A stretch of DNA of 17,637 bases from Treponema sp. UBA1798. Lineage in GTDB: Bacteria; Spirochaetota; Spirochaetia; Treponematales; Treponemataceae. The stretch spans positions 1 through 17,637 of the forward strand of contig DCFS01000093.1 in the NCBI GenBank assembly GCA_002319875.1. Reading direction: 5' to 3'. Shown one piece after another: positions 8,207-15,439 of this stretch (its first letter is position 1; every line of letters begins with the position of its first letter). The notes beneath the pieces are model-generated. The model was not told the DNA's origin and did not search any database. It was given only the letters and a program-made list of their open reading frames with translations. The translations under genes and the position numbers were made by a program.

Positions 8207-9628
8207 CTAAAATGGCCCATAGTGTATTGCAGTCGCTATTACCAGAAAAACCGCTGCGGTAATACAAAGGATTATTTCAAGCGGTACAATAAATTTGTAC
8301 CACCGAGACAGCGGAATCTTGTTTAAAGACAAAAAGATAAGGAGCGTACCATTGGTAAACCAGAACGTATTCGATATACCATCACCAAACTGGTATGCAA
8401 GCGTCGCTACCTGTCTTGTAATGCCAACCATGTCAGCAAGCGGAACGAGAATCGGCATAAGTGCAATAGCTTTTGCGCTGCCGGATGGTATCAGTCCGTT
8501 AATAAGAGTGACAACAATGAAAACCCCGATAGCCGTTAACCATGCCGGCAGGCCGCCAAGACCGTTTGACAGTACATTAACAATAGTGTCAACAAGATGC
8601 CCCTTTTCAAGAACAATCTGAATAGCCCGGGCAACACCGATAATAAGAGCCCCGTAAAAGGAATCTTTTGCGCCGTCCGCAAAACTCGTTACAATTTTTG
8701 CAAACGGCATACTGCATACAATACCAGCTGCAAGTCCACTGATTAAAAATGCAGTTGCAAGATCATTCATCCCCCATCCATAAGCAAGGACCATATAAAT
8801 TGAGATTACAAATGTTAAACCCAAAATCGCAAGCGACAGCATCTGTCGTACAGTCATTTTTTCATCAGCCACTTTTGAATAATCTCTTCGTAACGAGGTG
8901 TTGTCAATATCGTATACAATACTTTTTGTGGGATCTTTTTTTATTTTTGCCGCATAACGCAGAATATACACCATACAAAGAATCTCAAAGACCGCAAGGA
9001 TAATCAGACGGAGGTTCATCCCCGAAAAAAGCGGGAGTTCGGCAACCTGCTGACAAATCGCGACCGTAAACATATTCGTTGGCGATACTGAAAATGCAAT
9101 GATACAAACAAACCATGCGCTAGCCATCCCGACAACCGCATCATACCCCATGCTTAAACAGATCGCCGTGATAATGGGGGCAAAAGGGATTATCTGCTCA
9201 CTCCATCCCAGAAATCCGCCGATGAGCGCAAAAACAATAATGATAAAGGCAAGAACAACCTGGCTGCCCACTTTGTTAGACAGCTTTAAGAAGCGGGAAA
9301 TTCCTTTATCGAGTGACCCGCTTTCTGTATATACTTTCAGGGCGCCACCTACTAAAAGGACAAGCCAGATAAGGCTGCCTGATGCAACGAGACCTTCCGG
9401 TATGGCACGGAACATTTCAAAAATACCAACCGGGGTCTTGTCAACCGGATGATAGCTGCCGGCGACAACTACCGTACGGCCATCAAGCTGAGTCCGGTTA
9501 AACATTCCCGGGAATACAAAATAACTTGCAATTGTGCAAAGAATAACAACACTGACGAGAATAACAATCGGATTTAATGTTTTCCCTTCCTTTTTTACAG
9601 CCTCACCTCGAGAAGCTTCCGTACGCAT
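8207..9628 (-). CDS. YfcC/DcuC-family multi-pass membrane carrier
   Basis: About 473 residues with many hydrophobic helices. Family landmarks of the YfcC/DcuC (C4-dicarboxylate/arginine-ornithine type) carriers are seen: an N-terminal helix, an external GSYHPV segment, GIFEMFRAIPEGL, then GGALKVYTESGSL. Later come GGFLGWSEQIIPFAPI and, near the C-terminus, LIPSGSAKAIALMPILVPLAD, typical of the second re-entrant/helix repeat. Members move amino acids, peptides or dicarboxylates, so substrate is not fixed by family. I chose ATG 9628 because AGGAGG sits 4 bases upstream; an earlier in-frame start at 9670 would overlap the desulfidase gene. Position between a cysteine desulfidase and a dipeptidase suggests it imports the amino acid or dipeptide they degrade. 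Confidence 0.88.
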   Translation of the reverse strand: MRTEASRGEAVKKEGKTLNPIVILVSVVILCTIASYFVFPGMFNRTQLDGRTVVVAGSYHPVDKTPVGIFEMFRAIPEGLVASGSLIWLVLLVGGALKVYTESGSLDKGISRFLKLSNKVGSQVVLAFIIIVFALIGGFLGWSEQIIPFAPIITAICLSMGYDAVVGMASAWFVCIIAFSVSPTNMFTVAICQQVAELPLFSGMNLRLIILAVFEILCMVYILRYAAKIKKDPTKSIVYDIDNTSLRRDYSKVADEKMTVRQMLSLAILGLTFVISIYMVLAYGWGMNDLATAFLISGLAAGIVCSMPFAKIVTSFADGAKDSFYGALIIGVARAIQIVLEKGHLVDTIVNVLSNGLGGLPAWLTAIGVFIVVTLINGLIPSGSAKAIALMPILVPLADMVGITRQVATLAYQFGDGISNTFWFTNGTLLIFLSLNKIPLSRWYKFIVPLEIILCITAAVFLVIATAIHYGPF

Positions 9629-9644
9629 ATATCCTCCTATTTTT

Positions 9645-9660
9645 GTATCCTTCAGGATAC
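9645..9660 (-). promoter_or_regulatory. Small hairpin between desulfidase and carrier genes
   Basis: On the minus strand, immediately after the desulfidase stop codon, GTATCC-TGAA-GGATAC forms a perfect 6-bp stem with a four-base loop. It ends 10 bases before the carrier's AGGAGG. There is no following T-tract, so it may affect mRNA processing or translation of the carrier, not termination. The role is inferred. Confidence 0.45.
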
Positions 9661-10956
9661 TTAAGAACACTGTTCATTAACGTCGGCTTTGCCGATCATC
9701 ACACTCAGAACCTTCCGGTCGGTATCCTTCATACCGATTCTGCCAATATAGCCCATTGCACAGATCGTCTCTTCTACTGACGCTTTGACAATTCCTTCTC
9801 CCGGCTGAAACGTCCTGTTTTTTAATGCAAGCTTTGAGCCGAGCAGCGCAGTATTGAGACTTGTCGCAATCTTTGCGGCACAAGACGATTTTGCTCCGTC
9901 GCATATTATTCCACCGGCATCGGCAATCGTATTGGTTATAGCACGCGAAACTGCAGACACATCACCACCCTGAAGATACGTTACGGCAGCACTTACCCCC
10001 ATTGCAGCACTCACGGCTCCGCAAAATGCGGAAAGGCTTCCAATCAGCGACTTCTGATGGATGGCAACAAGATTGCTGATCACAAGAGCACGATACAGCA
10101 CTTCATGTGCGACCCCGAGCTCCCGGGCATATTCAATAACAGGAAGCGACACTGTCATTCCCTGATTTCCGCTTCCCGAATTAATCACGACAGGCAGAGC
10201 ACATCCTGCCATACGGGCATCTGATCCGGCGGCAGCTTTTGCAACAGCCCGTGTTTCAACACGTCCATCGCCGCAGTCATAAATCGTACGTCCGATCTGA
10301 GCCCCCCAGGCATGCTCGAGTCCTTCCTGCGCGACAGCTGAATTATATGCAATCTGCCTGTCCAGAATTTCTTTTACCGACTCGACCGGTACTGATAAAG
10401 CAAAGTCAAAAATATCGTTAACAGTAAGAAGCGAATAATCCGGTTTACCGGATGTTACTGCATCAGAAGCTGTAGAAGTTACAATAACGTCATCATCCTT
10501 TGTTATTTCCGTAATATTCGTATGGTGATCAACAATCTTGACAGAGGCCGTATGCACACCTGCATGTACCGAAACTGCAATATACAGGTTTGCGACACCA
10601 TCCTTAAGTGAAACAGAACAGAAATCTTTTTTCAGCAGTATTTTTGCCGTAGTAATATCGCTTTCTGTTATTTTCGCGAGAACTTCAAGTTCAGCAGAAG
10701 CATCACCGCCGACAACGCCCAGAACAGCAGCAGCATCAACACCCTTCATTCCCTGCGAATTCGGAACAGTAACACCCATAACGTTTTTTATAATATTTCC
10801 CGAACATTGTACCGTTACATGTTCCGGCATACAACCGAGAACCGTCCTCGCTTTGGCGGCCGCATACGCAACAGCGATGGGTTCCGTACAACCAAGGGCA
10901 GGGACCAATTCTTTTTTCAAAATTGCAAGATATGTATTAAAGACTTCGTTATTCAT
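9661..10956 (-). CDS. cyuA: L-cysteine desulfidase, CyuA/YhaM (UPF0597) family
   Basis: A 431-residue cytoplasmic iron-sulfur enzyme expected to split L-cysteine into pyruvate, sulfide and ammonia. The family N-terminus is clear (VPALGCTEPIAVA, Cys23). Cys312 (AFCGAV), Cys352 and Cys359 (ICDGAKSSC) follow with spacings of 40 and 7, which match the cluster cysteines I recall for the Methanocaldococcus jannaschii enzyme (25, 282, 322, 329). A conserved NSGSGNQG segment lies near 259-266. The frame is open to 11019, but I chose ATG 10956: the predicted promoter covers 10988-11016, so upstream ATGs would not be transcribed, and this start matches family length. A suboptimal AAGGA lies 13 bases before it. 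It is the first gene of an operon with a carrier and a dipeptidase. Serine-dehydratase-like activity is the main alternative. Confidence 0.85.
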   Translation of the reverse strand: MNNEVFNTYLAILKKELVPALGCTEPIAVAYAAAKARTVLGCMPEHVTVQCSGNIIKNVMGVTVPNSQGMKGVDAAAVLGVVGGDASAELEVLAKITESDITTAKILLKKDFCSVSLKDGVANLYIAVSVHAGVHTASVKIVDHHTNITEITKDDDVIVTSTASDAVTSGKPDYSLLTVNDIFDFALSVPVESVKEILDRQIAYNSAVAQEGLEHAWGAQIGRTIYDCGDGRVETRAVAKAAAGSDARMAGCALPVVINSGSGNQGMTVSLPVIEYARELGVAHEVLYRALVISNLVAIHQKSLIGSLSAFCGAVSAAMGVSAAVTYLQGGDVSAVSRAITNTIADAGGIICDGAKSSCAAKIATSLNTALLGSKLALKNRTFQPGEGIVKASVEETICAMGYIGRIGMKDTDRKVLSVMIGKADVNEQCS

Positions 10957-10973
10957 CTCTTTTATGTATTCCT

Positions 10974-11008
10974 TGTTCTTATCACTGATCATATCAGTGA
11001 TAAGAACA
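10974..11008. promoter_or_regulatory. Perfect 35-bp palindromic operator, likely bound by the divergent GntR regulator
   Basis: Left arm TGTTCTTATCACTGAT (10974-10989) and right arm ATCAGTGATAAGAACA (10993-11008) are exact inverse complements around a three-base centre. Each arm contains its own smaller palindrome (ATCA-C-TGAT and ATCA-G-TGAT, centres 12 bp apart), so two dimers could bind side by side. It overlaps the spacer and -10 of the desulfidase promoter, the position expected for a repressor. The encoded binder is inferred to be the GntR protein starting at 11154. Confidence 0.8.
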
Positions 11009-11016
11009 GTTGTCAA
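10988..11016 (-). promoter_or_regulatory. Sigma70-type promoter of the cysteine desulfidase operon
   Basis: On the minus strand a perfect -35 TTGACA (11016-11011) is followed, after exactly 17 bases, by TATGAT (10993-10988), five of six matches to the -10 consensus. Transcription would start near 10981 and give a leader of roughly 25 bases before ATG 10956. This is the best promoter I see in the window, and the palindrome lies on it, consistent with a strong promoter held down by a repressor. Confidence 0.75.
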
Positions 11017-11103
11017 CAAATCTTTCAGAGTTAAAACAAAAACATTTCACAAAATCTATTCATTCTTTTACAGGGTACCCCAGTATTTTTTATTTACTTC
11101 AAA

Positions 11104-11128
11104 GATCATTTCCGATAGTATAAGAACA
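11104..11128. promoter_or_regulatory. Degenerate second operator half-site upstream of the GntR gene
   Basis: GATCAT (11104-11109) and ATAAGAACA (11120-11128) recur here from the right part of the large palindrome, with altered spacing and without the left arm. The site lies about 25-50 bases before the GntR start, where binding could give autoregulation. It is suggestive only. Confidence 0.35.
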
Positions 11129-11153
11129 AGAAAGAAAGGAGATTACCGCTTTT

Positions 11154-11786
11154 ATGGAAGAGCATGAACTGCGTAAAGACGAGGCATACCGTACAATTAT
11201 GAACGGTATCATCAGCAATGAGTTCAAACCGGGAGAACCACTTAACGAACGGGCACTGATGGAAAAATACGGCTATTCAAAATCAACCATAAGAGAAGCC
11301 CTGCTCATGCTCTGCGCCGAAAACATTCTCCGTGCCATTCCGCGATACGGGTATCAGGTTGTACAGCTGACATCTGAAAACGTGAACAATCTGCTCCAGT
11401 ACCGGATGATTCTTGAATCCGGATTTCTCAGATGCTCATATACCGGCATTACACCGGAACAAATTCAGGAACTTGTTCTTTTAAATGAAATTTGTGAAAA
11501 CAGCGACTCGGGAGATGACTACTGGGCACATTGGGAGCATAATAAGGCCTTTCATCTTAAAATGATTTCTTTTGCAAACAACGCTTACGCATATGAAGAA
11601 CTTGACCGGTCTATGGATATATTAAAACGTGCCTATGCTCAGTTTTATCACGATAAATGGAATAAATCGGTAATACGCGCCGATGTAAAATCACACACCC
11701 CGCTTATTGATGCGCTCCGGGAAAAAAACATTGAAAAAGCGTGCAGGCTGTTAAAAGATGATCTCAAGGATTTCGGCTGTATCTGA
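11154..11786 (+). CDS. GntR-family transcriptional regulator, FCD (FadR C-terminal) subgroup
   Basis: A 210-residue protein. The N-terminal winged helix (about 8-70) carries the GntR signature: IISNEFKPGEPLNERALMEKYG, then STIREALLMLCAENIL and a wing GYQVV. The all-helical C-terminal part (about 75-205) matches the FCD effector domain. Its expected metal site is partly altered: where D-x3-H is usual I read Asn130-x3-His134, with His166 and His181 as possible further ligands. FCD members bind small organic acids or amino-acid derivatives. AAGGAG precedes the ATG by 12 bases. It is divergent from the cysteine desulfidase operon, whose promoter carries a perfect palindrome, and is very likely its repressor. 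Confidence 0.93.
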   Translation: MEEHELRKDEAYRTIMNGIISNEFKPGEPLNERALMEKYGYSKSTIREALLMLCAENILRAIPRYGYQVVQLTSENVNNLLQYRMILESGFLRCSYTGITPEQIQELVLLNEICENSDSGDDYWAHWEHNKAFHLKMISFANNAYAYEELDRSMDILKRAYAQFYHDKWNKSVIRADVKSHTPLIDALREKNIEKACRLLKDDLKDFGCI

Positions 11787-11890
11787 ACAGCATGTCCTCA
11801 AGTTGAAGCAGCTCACCACTCAGACAGTCAGGAAACTTCGGCTGAATGTTTTTCGATGAAACAAAAAACTGAAAGCTCTGATGCATGCTG

Positions 11891-11936
11891 AAAAAATCCC
11901 GGTTCCAAGTCAGGTATTTCTCTACAGCTGAACCGG
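11891..11936 (-). terminator. Probable Rho-independent terminator of the Lrp-type regulator gene
   Basis: On the minus strand CCGGTTC (11936-11930) pairs with GAACCGG (11905-11899) across a 24-base loop, and is followed by GGATTTTTT. The left arm overlaps the last codons of the gene and its stop codon is in the loop. The large loop lowers confidence, but the seven-base GC-rich stem and T-tract are in the right order. I see no equally clear plus-strand terminator for the convergent GntR gene. Confidence 0.5.
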
Positions 11937-12371
11937 AATGTTGCGGTGCTCTACTGATGTAGAAAATACAATCTGCGTCAGTGTTTTACCAAAACGCTGC
12001 AGCTCGTTGACAAAATGATCAAGTTCTTCTGTTTTCCGGAATACAACCTCTATAAGCATCGAATAATCTCCGGTAACGCAGTTACACTCTATTACATTCG
12101 CTACGGATTTGATATACGGATAGAATTCCGGTTTCTGTTTCGGTTCCACTGCAAGGTTTATAAAAGCCTTAATGAAATAGCCGAATTGATGATAGTCCAG
12201 TTTTAGCTGATATCCGCTGATCAGCTTATCATGCTCCATCCGGGCTATTCTGGCAGATACTGCCGGTGCCGAAAGACACACTTCCGATGCGATCTGCTTT
12301 ACCGGCATCCGTGCGTCAGTCTGCAGAATATTCAGTATTTTCAGATTGACATCGTCAAGTTTCTTTTCCAT
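11922..12371 (-). CDS. Lrp/AsnC-family transcriptional regulator
   Basis: About 149 residues, the normal size for this feast-famine family. The N-terminal helix-turn-helix (LDDVNLKILNILQTDARM, then AVSARIARMEHDKLISGY) is followed by the ligand-sensing RAM domain, with the conserved VTGDYSMLIEV turn at about 99-109. I chose ATG 12371, which aligns with family N-termini; a TTG at 12404 is in frame but neither start has a clear ribosome-binding site. Lrp-type proteins form octamers and respond to amino acids. The gene is divergent from aspartate ammonia-lyase, so it may control aspartate catabolism. In E. coli an Lrp-family protein (CyuR/DecR) controls cyuA, so an influence on the nearby desulfidase operon is also conceivable. 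Confidence 0.92.
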   Translation of the reverse strand: MEKKLDDVNLKILNILQTDARMPVKQIASEVCLSAPAVSARIARMEHDKLISGYQLKLDYHQFGYFIKAFINLAVEPKQKPEFYPYIKSVANVIECNCVTGDYSMLIEVVFRKTEELDHFVNELQRFGKTLTQIVFSTSVEHRNIPVQL

Positions 12372-12568
12372 ATGATAACTGTACCATATTCTAAGAGGAT
12401 GCAAAAGCGGAGCTTTATAATATAAACATTTTCAGCAGCTATTATTTTTTTTATTTTGTTTTATGCATATAAAACACTATATTATATGTATTTTTATTTA
12501 TTATATTTACTATTTTGTAAAACAAAAATAGACTCTGCCCATAAAGTTACTACAGGGGAGTTAATACT
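12372..12568. promoter_or_regulatory. AT-rich divergent control region with two dyads (candidate Lrp operators)
   Basis: This 197-base region separates the Lrp-type gene from aspartate ammonia-lyase and is markedly AT-rich from about 12421 to 12530. GTTTTAT-GCAT-ATAAAAC (12458-12475) is a perfect dyad. CTATTTTG-TAAAA-CAAAAATAG (12510-12531) is a second dyad with one bulged A. Their centres are about 54 bp apart, near five helical turns, which would suit cooperative binding by a multimeric Lrp-type protein. GGGGAG at 12555-12560 is the ribosome-binding site of the lyase. I cannot choose -35/-10 pairs with confidence in such AT-rich sequence. Confidence 0.5.
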
Positions 12569-13987
12569 ATGGAAATGGCTATACGTATTGAATCTGACTC
12601 TATCGGAACAATGCAGGTACCACTGTCTGCATATTATGGAATACAGACCCTTCGGGCAACGCGTAATTTTCCCATCACGGGGACTGCACTACATCCTGCT
12701 TTTATAGCAAATTTAGCCAGGATAAAGAAAGCCGCAGCAGCAGCCAACTCTGAAAGCGGAGTTCTTTCCGCAGATAAAGCGGAAGCAATAAATGCAGCCT
12801 GTGATGAAGTTGCCGGAGGCGGTTTGCACAGCGAATTTATTGTTGATGCAATTCAGGGTGGTGCCGGCACGAGTGCCAATATGAATATAAACGAAGTCAT
12901 AGCAAATCGTGCCGATGAACTGCTGGGAGGAATCCGTGGTACGTACCGTTTTGTCCATCCCAACGACGATGTAAATAAATCCCAGTCGACGAACGATGTT
13001 GTGCCGACAGCCGGAAAATTAACAACTCTTGACCTCATGAAACCGCTTGAACGGGAACTGGAACGCCTGGAAAAAGCGCTTGCAGCAAAAACAGAAGAAT
13101 TTTCTGATATTCTCAAAATGGGGCGTACGCAGCTGCAAGATGCGGTTCCGATGACGCTCGGACAGAGTTTTGCAGCGTATCGCAGTATGGTCCGACGCTG
13201 CAGGATACATCTTTGTGATATAAAAACAGAAATGTATCCGGTAAATCTCGGCGGGACTGCCATCGGCAGCGCGATAAATGTTCCCGATACCTATTTCAAA
13301 AGGGTTATACCCATTCTTGCCGGTATCACAGGATATCCGCTGTCTCAGGCGGAAAATCTCTTCGACGCTACGCAGAATATAGACTGTTTTGCATCTGTGT
13401 CCTCCGTACTGAAAGTATGCGCCCTGGATCTTTCAAAAATGTGCAATGATCTGCGGCTGCTTTCAAGCGGTCCCCGAACCGGATTAAGCGAAATCCGTCT
13501 TCCTGCCATGCAGAACGGTTCTTCCATTATGCCGGGAAAAGTAAACCCGGTTATTCCTGAAGTAGTATCCCAGGTTGCGTTCAGCGTTATCGGGAATGAT
13601 ACTGCAATCTGTATGGCAGCAGAGGCCGGACAGATGGAATTGAACGCATTTGAACCTGTCGTCTTTTACAAGCTGTTCGAATCATTAACTTCTCTTACCG
13701 GGGCAATAAAGACACTGACTGATAACTGCATCACCGGCATTACGGCCAACAGGGATCAATGCCGTACGTTCGTAACCCGCAGCGTAGGTATAGCAACAGC
13801 TTTGTGTCCCTATCTGGGATACCGGAAATCTGCTGAAATAGCAAAACGGGCATTAGCAGAAAATGTCTCCGTTAAGGAACTTGTTCTAAAGGAGCACCTG
13901 GTAAAAGAATCTCAAGTGGACAATATTTTAAATCCGGGAAATATGATAAAATATGCCGGAACCGTGAAAACGGCCGGGAAACAATAG
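12569..13987 (+). CDS. aspA: Aspartate ammonia-lyase
   Basis: A 472-residue member of the aspartase/fumarase superfamily, converting L-aspartate to fumarate and ammonia in the cytoplasm as a tetramer. Substrate-binding motifs fall at the positions I recall for Bacillus YM55-1 AspB: Thr101 (GTSANMNINEVIA), Ser140-Thr141-Asn142 (NKSQSTND), Thr187 (MGRTQLQDAVP), and the catalytic loop GSSIMPGKVNP with Ser318, Lys324 and Asn326. GRTQLQDAVPMTLGQ favours aspartase over class II fumarase, which normally has GRTH; fumarase is the main alternative. ATG 12569 has GGGGAG 8 bases upstream. It is divergent from an Lrp-type regulator and 74 bases ahead of malic enzyme, so the pair can route aspartate through fumarate and malate to pyruvate, with a fumarase encoded elsewhere. 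Confidence 0.92.
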   Translation: MEMAIRIESDSIGTMQVPLSAYYGIQTLRATRNFPITGTALHPAFIANLARIKKAAAAANSESGVLSADKAEAINAACDEVAGGGLHSEFIVDAIQGGAGTSANMNINEVIANRADELLGGIRGTYRFVHPNDDVNKSQSTNDVVPTAGKLTTLDLMKPLERELERLEKALAAKTEEFSDILKMGRTQLQDAVPMTLGQSFAAYRSMVRRCRIHLCDIKTEMYPVNLGGTAIGSAINVPDTYFKRVIPILAGITGYPLSQAENLFDATQNIDCFASVSSVLKVCALDLSKMCNDLRLLSSGPRTGLSEIRLPAMQNGSSIMPGKVNPVIPEVVSQVAFSVIGNDTAICMAAEAGQMELNAFEPVVFYKLFESLTSLTGAIKTLTDNCITGITANRDQCRTFVTRSVGIATALCPYLGYRKSAEIAKRALAENVSVKELVLKEHLVKESQVDNILNPGNMIKYAGTVKTAGKQ

Positions 13988-14061
13988 TATCGCAAAATTG
14001 TTAACAGGCAGATGGGAAAAATGCGCACATTAAAAGGTGACAGCATTTTCAGGAGGAATAT

Positions 14062-15237
14062 ATGGATTACGGAAAAGAATCGTTACGGCTGCATCGCATA
14101 TGGAAAGGGAAAATAGAAGTTGCCGCTGCAGTTCCCGTCAGTACAAAAGAAGACCTGTCTCTGGCCTATACACCGGGCGTGGCCCAGCCGTGTCTGGAGA
14201 TTCAAAAGGATCCCGGCCTTTCTTATGTTCTGACCAGGAGGCATAACCTCTGTGCTGTTATTACCGATGGCAGTGCGGTACTCGGCCTGGGAGATATAGG
14301 ACCCGAAGCAGGAATGCCTGTAATGGAAGGTAAATGTGTTTTATTCAAAACTTTTGGTAAAGTAGATGCATTTCCGCTCTGTATAAAGACCAGGGATGTT
14401 GATGAATTTGTCAACACAGTCTATCAGATATCAGGTTCCTTCGGAGGTATTAACCTCGAAGATATAGCATCACCGCGCTGTTTTGAAATAGAGCGGAAAT
14501 TAAAGGAAAAATGCGATATTCCGGTTTTCCATGACGACCAGCACGGTACTGCCGTGATAACACTCGCAGGCCTGACTAACGCATTGAAAGTCGTTGAAAA
14601 AGAACTGAAAGATATAAAGATTGTTGTTAATGGTGCCGGAGCAGCAGCAATCGCCATTTCGCGTTTACTCCTGTCCGCAGGAGCAAAAAATATAATTCTG
14701 TGCGACCGGACCGGTGCTGTTTACGAAGGCCGGAAGACAGGCATGAACTGGATCAAGGAAGAAATGGCACGCAGCACAAATCCGGACCATATGTCAGGTT
14801 CCCTTGCAGACACTATGCAGGGGGCAGACGTATTTATCGGAGTTTCTGCCCCGGGTACTGTTACTAAAAACATGGTTCATTCGATGCAGAAAGATGCAAT
14901 TGTTTTTGCCTGTGCAAATCCGACTCCTGAAATTTTCCCTGAAGAAGCGAAAAGCGCAGGTGCCCGGATTGTTGCGACAGGGCGCAGCGATTACCCGAAC
15001 CAGATCAATAACGTTCTCGCTTTTCCCGGGATTTTCCGTGGCGCATTTGATGTCCGTGCCAGCGATATCAATGAACTGATGAAAATTGCAGCAGCAGAGG
15101 CGTTAGCGGGCCTGATTTCGCGCAGCGAACTGAGCGAAGAATATATTATTCCAAAAGCATTCGACCCCCGTGTCGGTCCTGTTGTGGCAGCAGCTGTTGC
15201 AAAGGCAGCACGTGACAGCGGAGTCGCCCGTATATAA
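14062..15237 (+). CDS. NAD(P)-dependent malic enzyme
   Basis: A 391-residue short bacterial malic enzyme, which decarboxylates malate to pyruvate and CO2 while reducing NAD(P). Visible residues are Tyr36 in LAYTPGVAQPC (general acid), Lys91 (MEGKCVLFK), metal ligands Glu133-Asp134 (NLEDIASPRCFE) and Asp158-Asp159 (FHDDQHGTA), the nucleotide fold NGAGAAA at 190-196, and GRSDYPNQINNVLAFPG near 307-323. There is no C-terminal phosphotransacetylase-like domain as in MaeB, and the size is that of the small NAD-type enzymes. Cofactor choice is not certain. AGGAGG lies 5 bases before the ATG. It follows aspartate ammonia-lyase by 74 bases with no terminator, so the two are probably one operon feeding pyruvate and reducing power from aspartate. 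Confidence 0.95.
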   Translation: MDYGKESLRLHRIWKGKIEVAAAVPVSTKEDLSLAYTPGVAQPCLEIQKDPGLSYVLTRRHNLCAVITDGSAVLGLGDIGPEAGMPVMEGKCVLFKTFGKVDAFPLCIKTRDVDEFVNTVYQISGSFGGINLEDIASPRCFEIERKLKEKCDIPVFHDDQHGTAVITLAGLTNALKVVEKELKDIKIVVNGAGAAAIAISRLLLSAGAKNIILCDRTGAVYEGRKTGMNWIKEEMARSTNPDHMSGSLADTMQGADVFIGVSAPGTVTKNMVHSMQKDAIVFACANPTPEIFPEEAKSAGARIVATGRSDYPNQINNVLAFPGIFRGAFDVRASDINELMKIAAAEALAGLISRSELSEEYIIPKAFDPRVGPVVAAAVAKAARDSGVARI

Positions 15238-15439
15238 TGCTTTTTCAAAGATAAGTTTTTCATTCTGGATTCATCTGCTTTCAAATTTTCTATATAACCG
15301 GCCGACAGCATTGTTCTGCGTTTCCGACTATCCGAATCGCAGTCATGATTTACCGCGATAATTAGAAATTGTTAATCTACGTAACTATTAATCTTTAAAT
15401 TATTTATATATATATCAAAATATCAGGGAGACTCTGCAA
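15238..15439. other. Intergenic region before the YidC-like/sulfatase-like gene
   Basis: These 202 bases hold no convincing gene. A hairpin, CTGCG/CGCAG with an inner TTC/GAA pairing (15316-15342), is present but lacks a T-tract, so it is not a clear terminator for malic enzyme. The stretch 15361-15420 is AT-rich, with TTAATCT repeated at 15372-15378 and 15388-15394 and a TATATATATA run near 15406. It probably holds the promoter of the next gene, but several hexamers compete and I cannot pick one. AGGGAG at 15425-15430 is that gene's ribosome-binding site. Confidence 0.4.

Noticed and set aside
10538..11167. A long plus-strand open frame (about 209 codons) antisense to the desulfidase and reaching into the GntR start.
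   Set aside because: Its translation has no recognisable domain, it opposes a clear conserved gene, and it crosses the promoter and operator region. It is a shadow of the desulfidase frame.
12456..12707. An 83-codon plus-strand frame beginning in the AT-rich region before aspartate ammonia-lyase.
   Set aside because: It overlaps the lyase in another frame, starts within the probable control region, has no ribosome-binding site and shows no domain.
14021..14116. A 31-codon plus-strand frame starting before and overlapping malic enzyme, possible leader peptide.
   Set aside because: It has only a weak purine stretch upstream, a composition with no leader-type codon run, and the malic enzyme start has its own strong AGGAGG. 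No evidence of translation.
15316..15342. Hairpin CTGCG/CGCAG after malic enzyme considered as a terminator.
   Set aside because: The stem is short, contains a T-T mismatch, and is not followed by a T-run on either strand.
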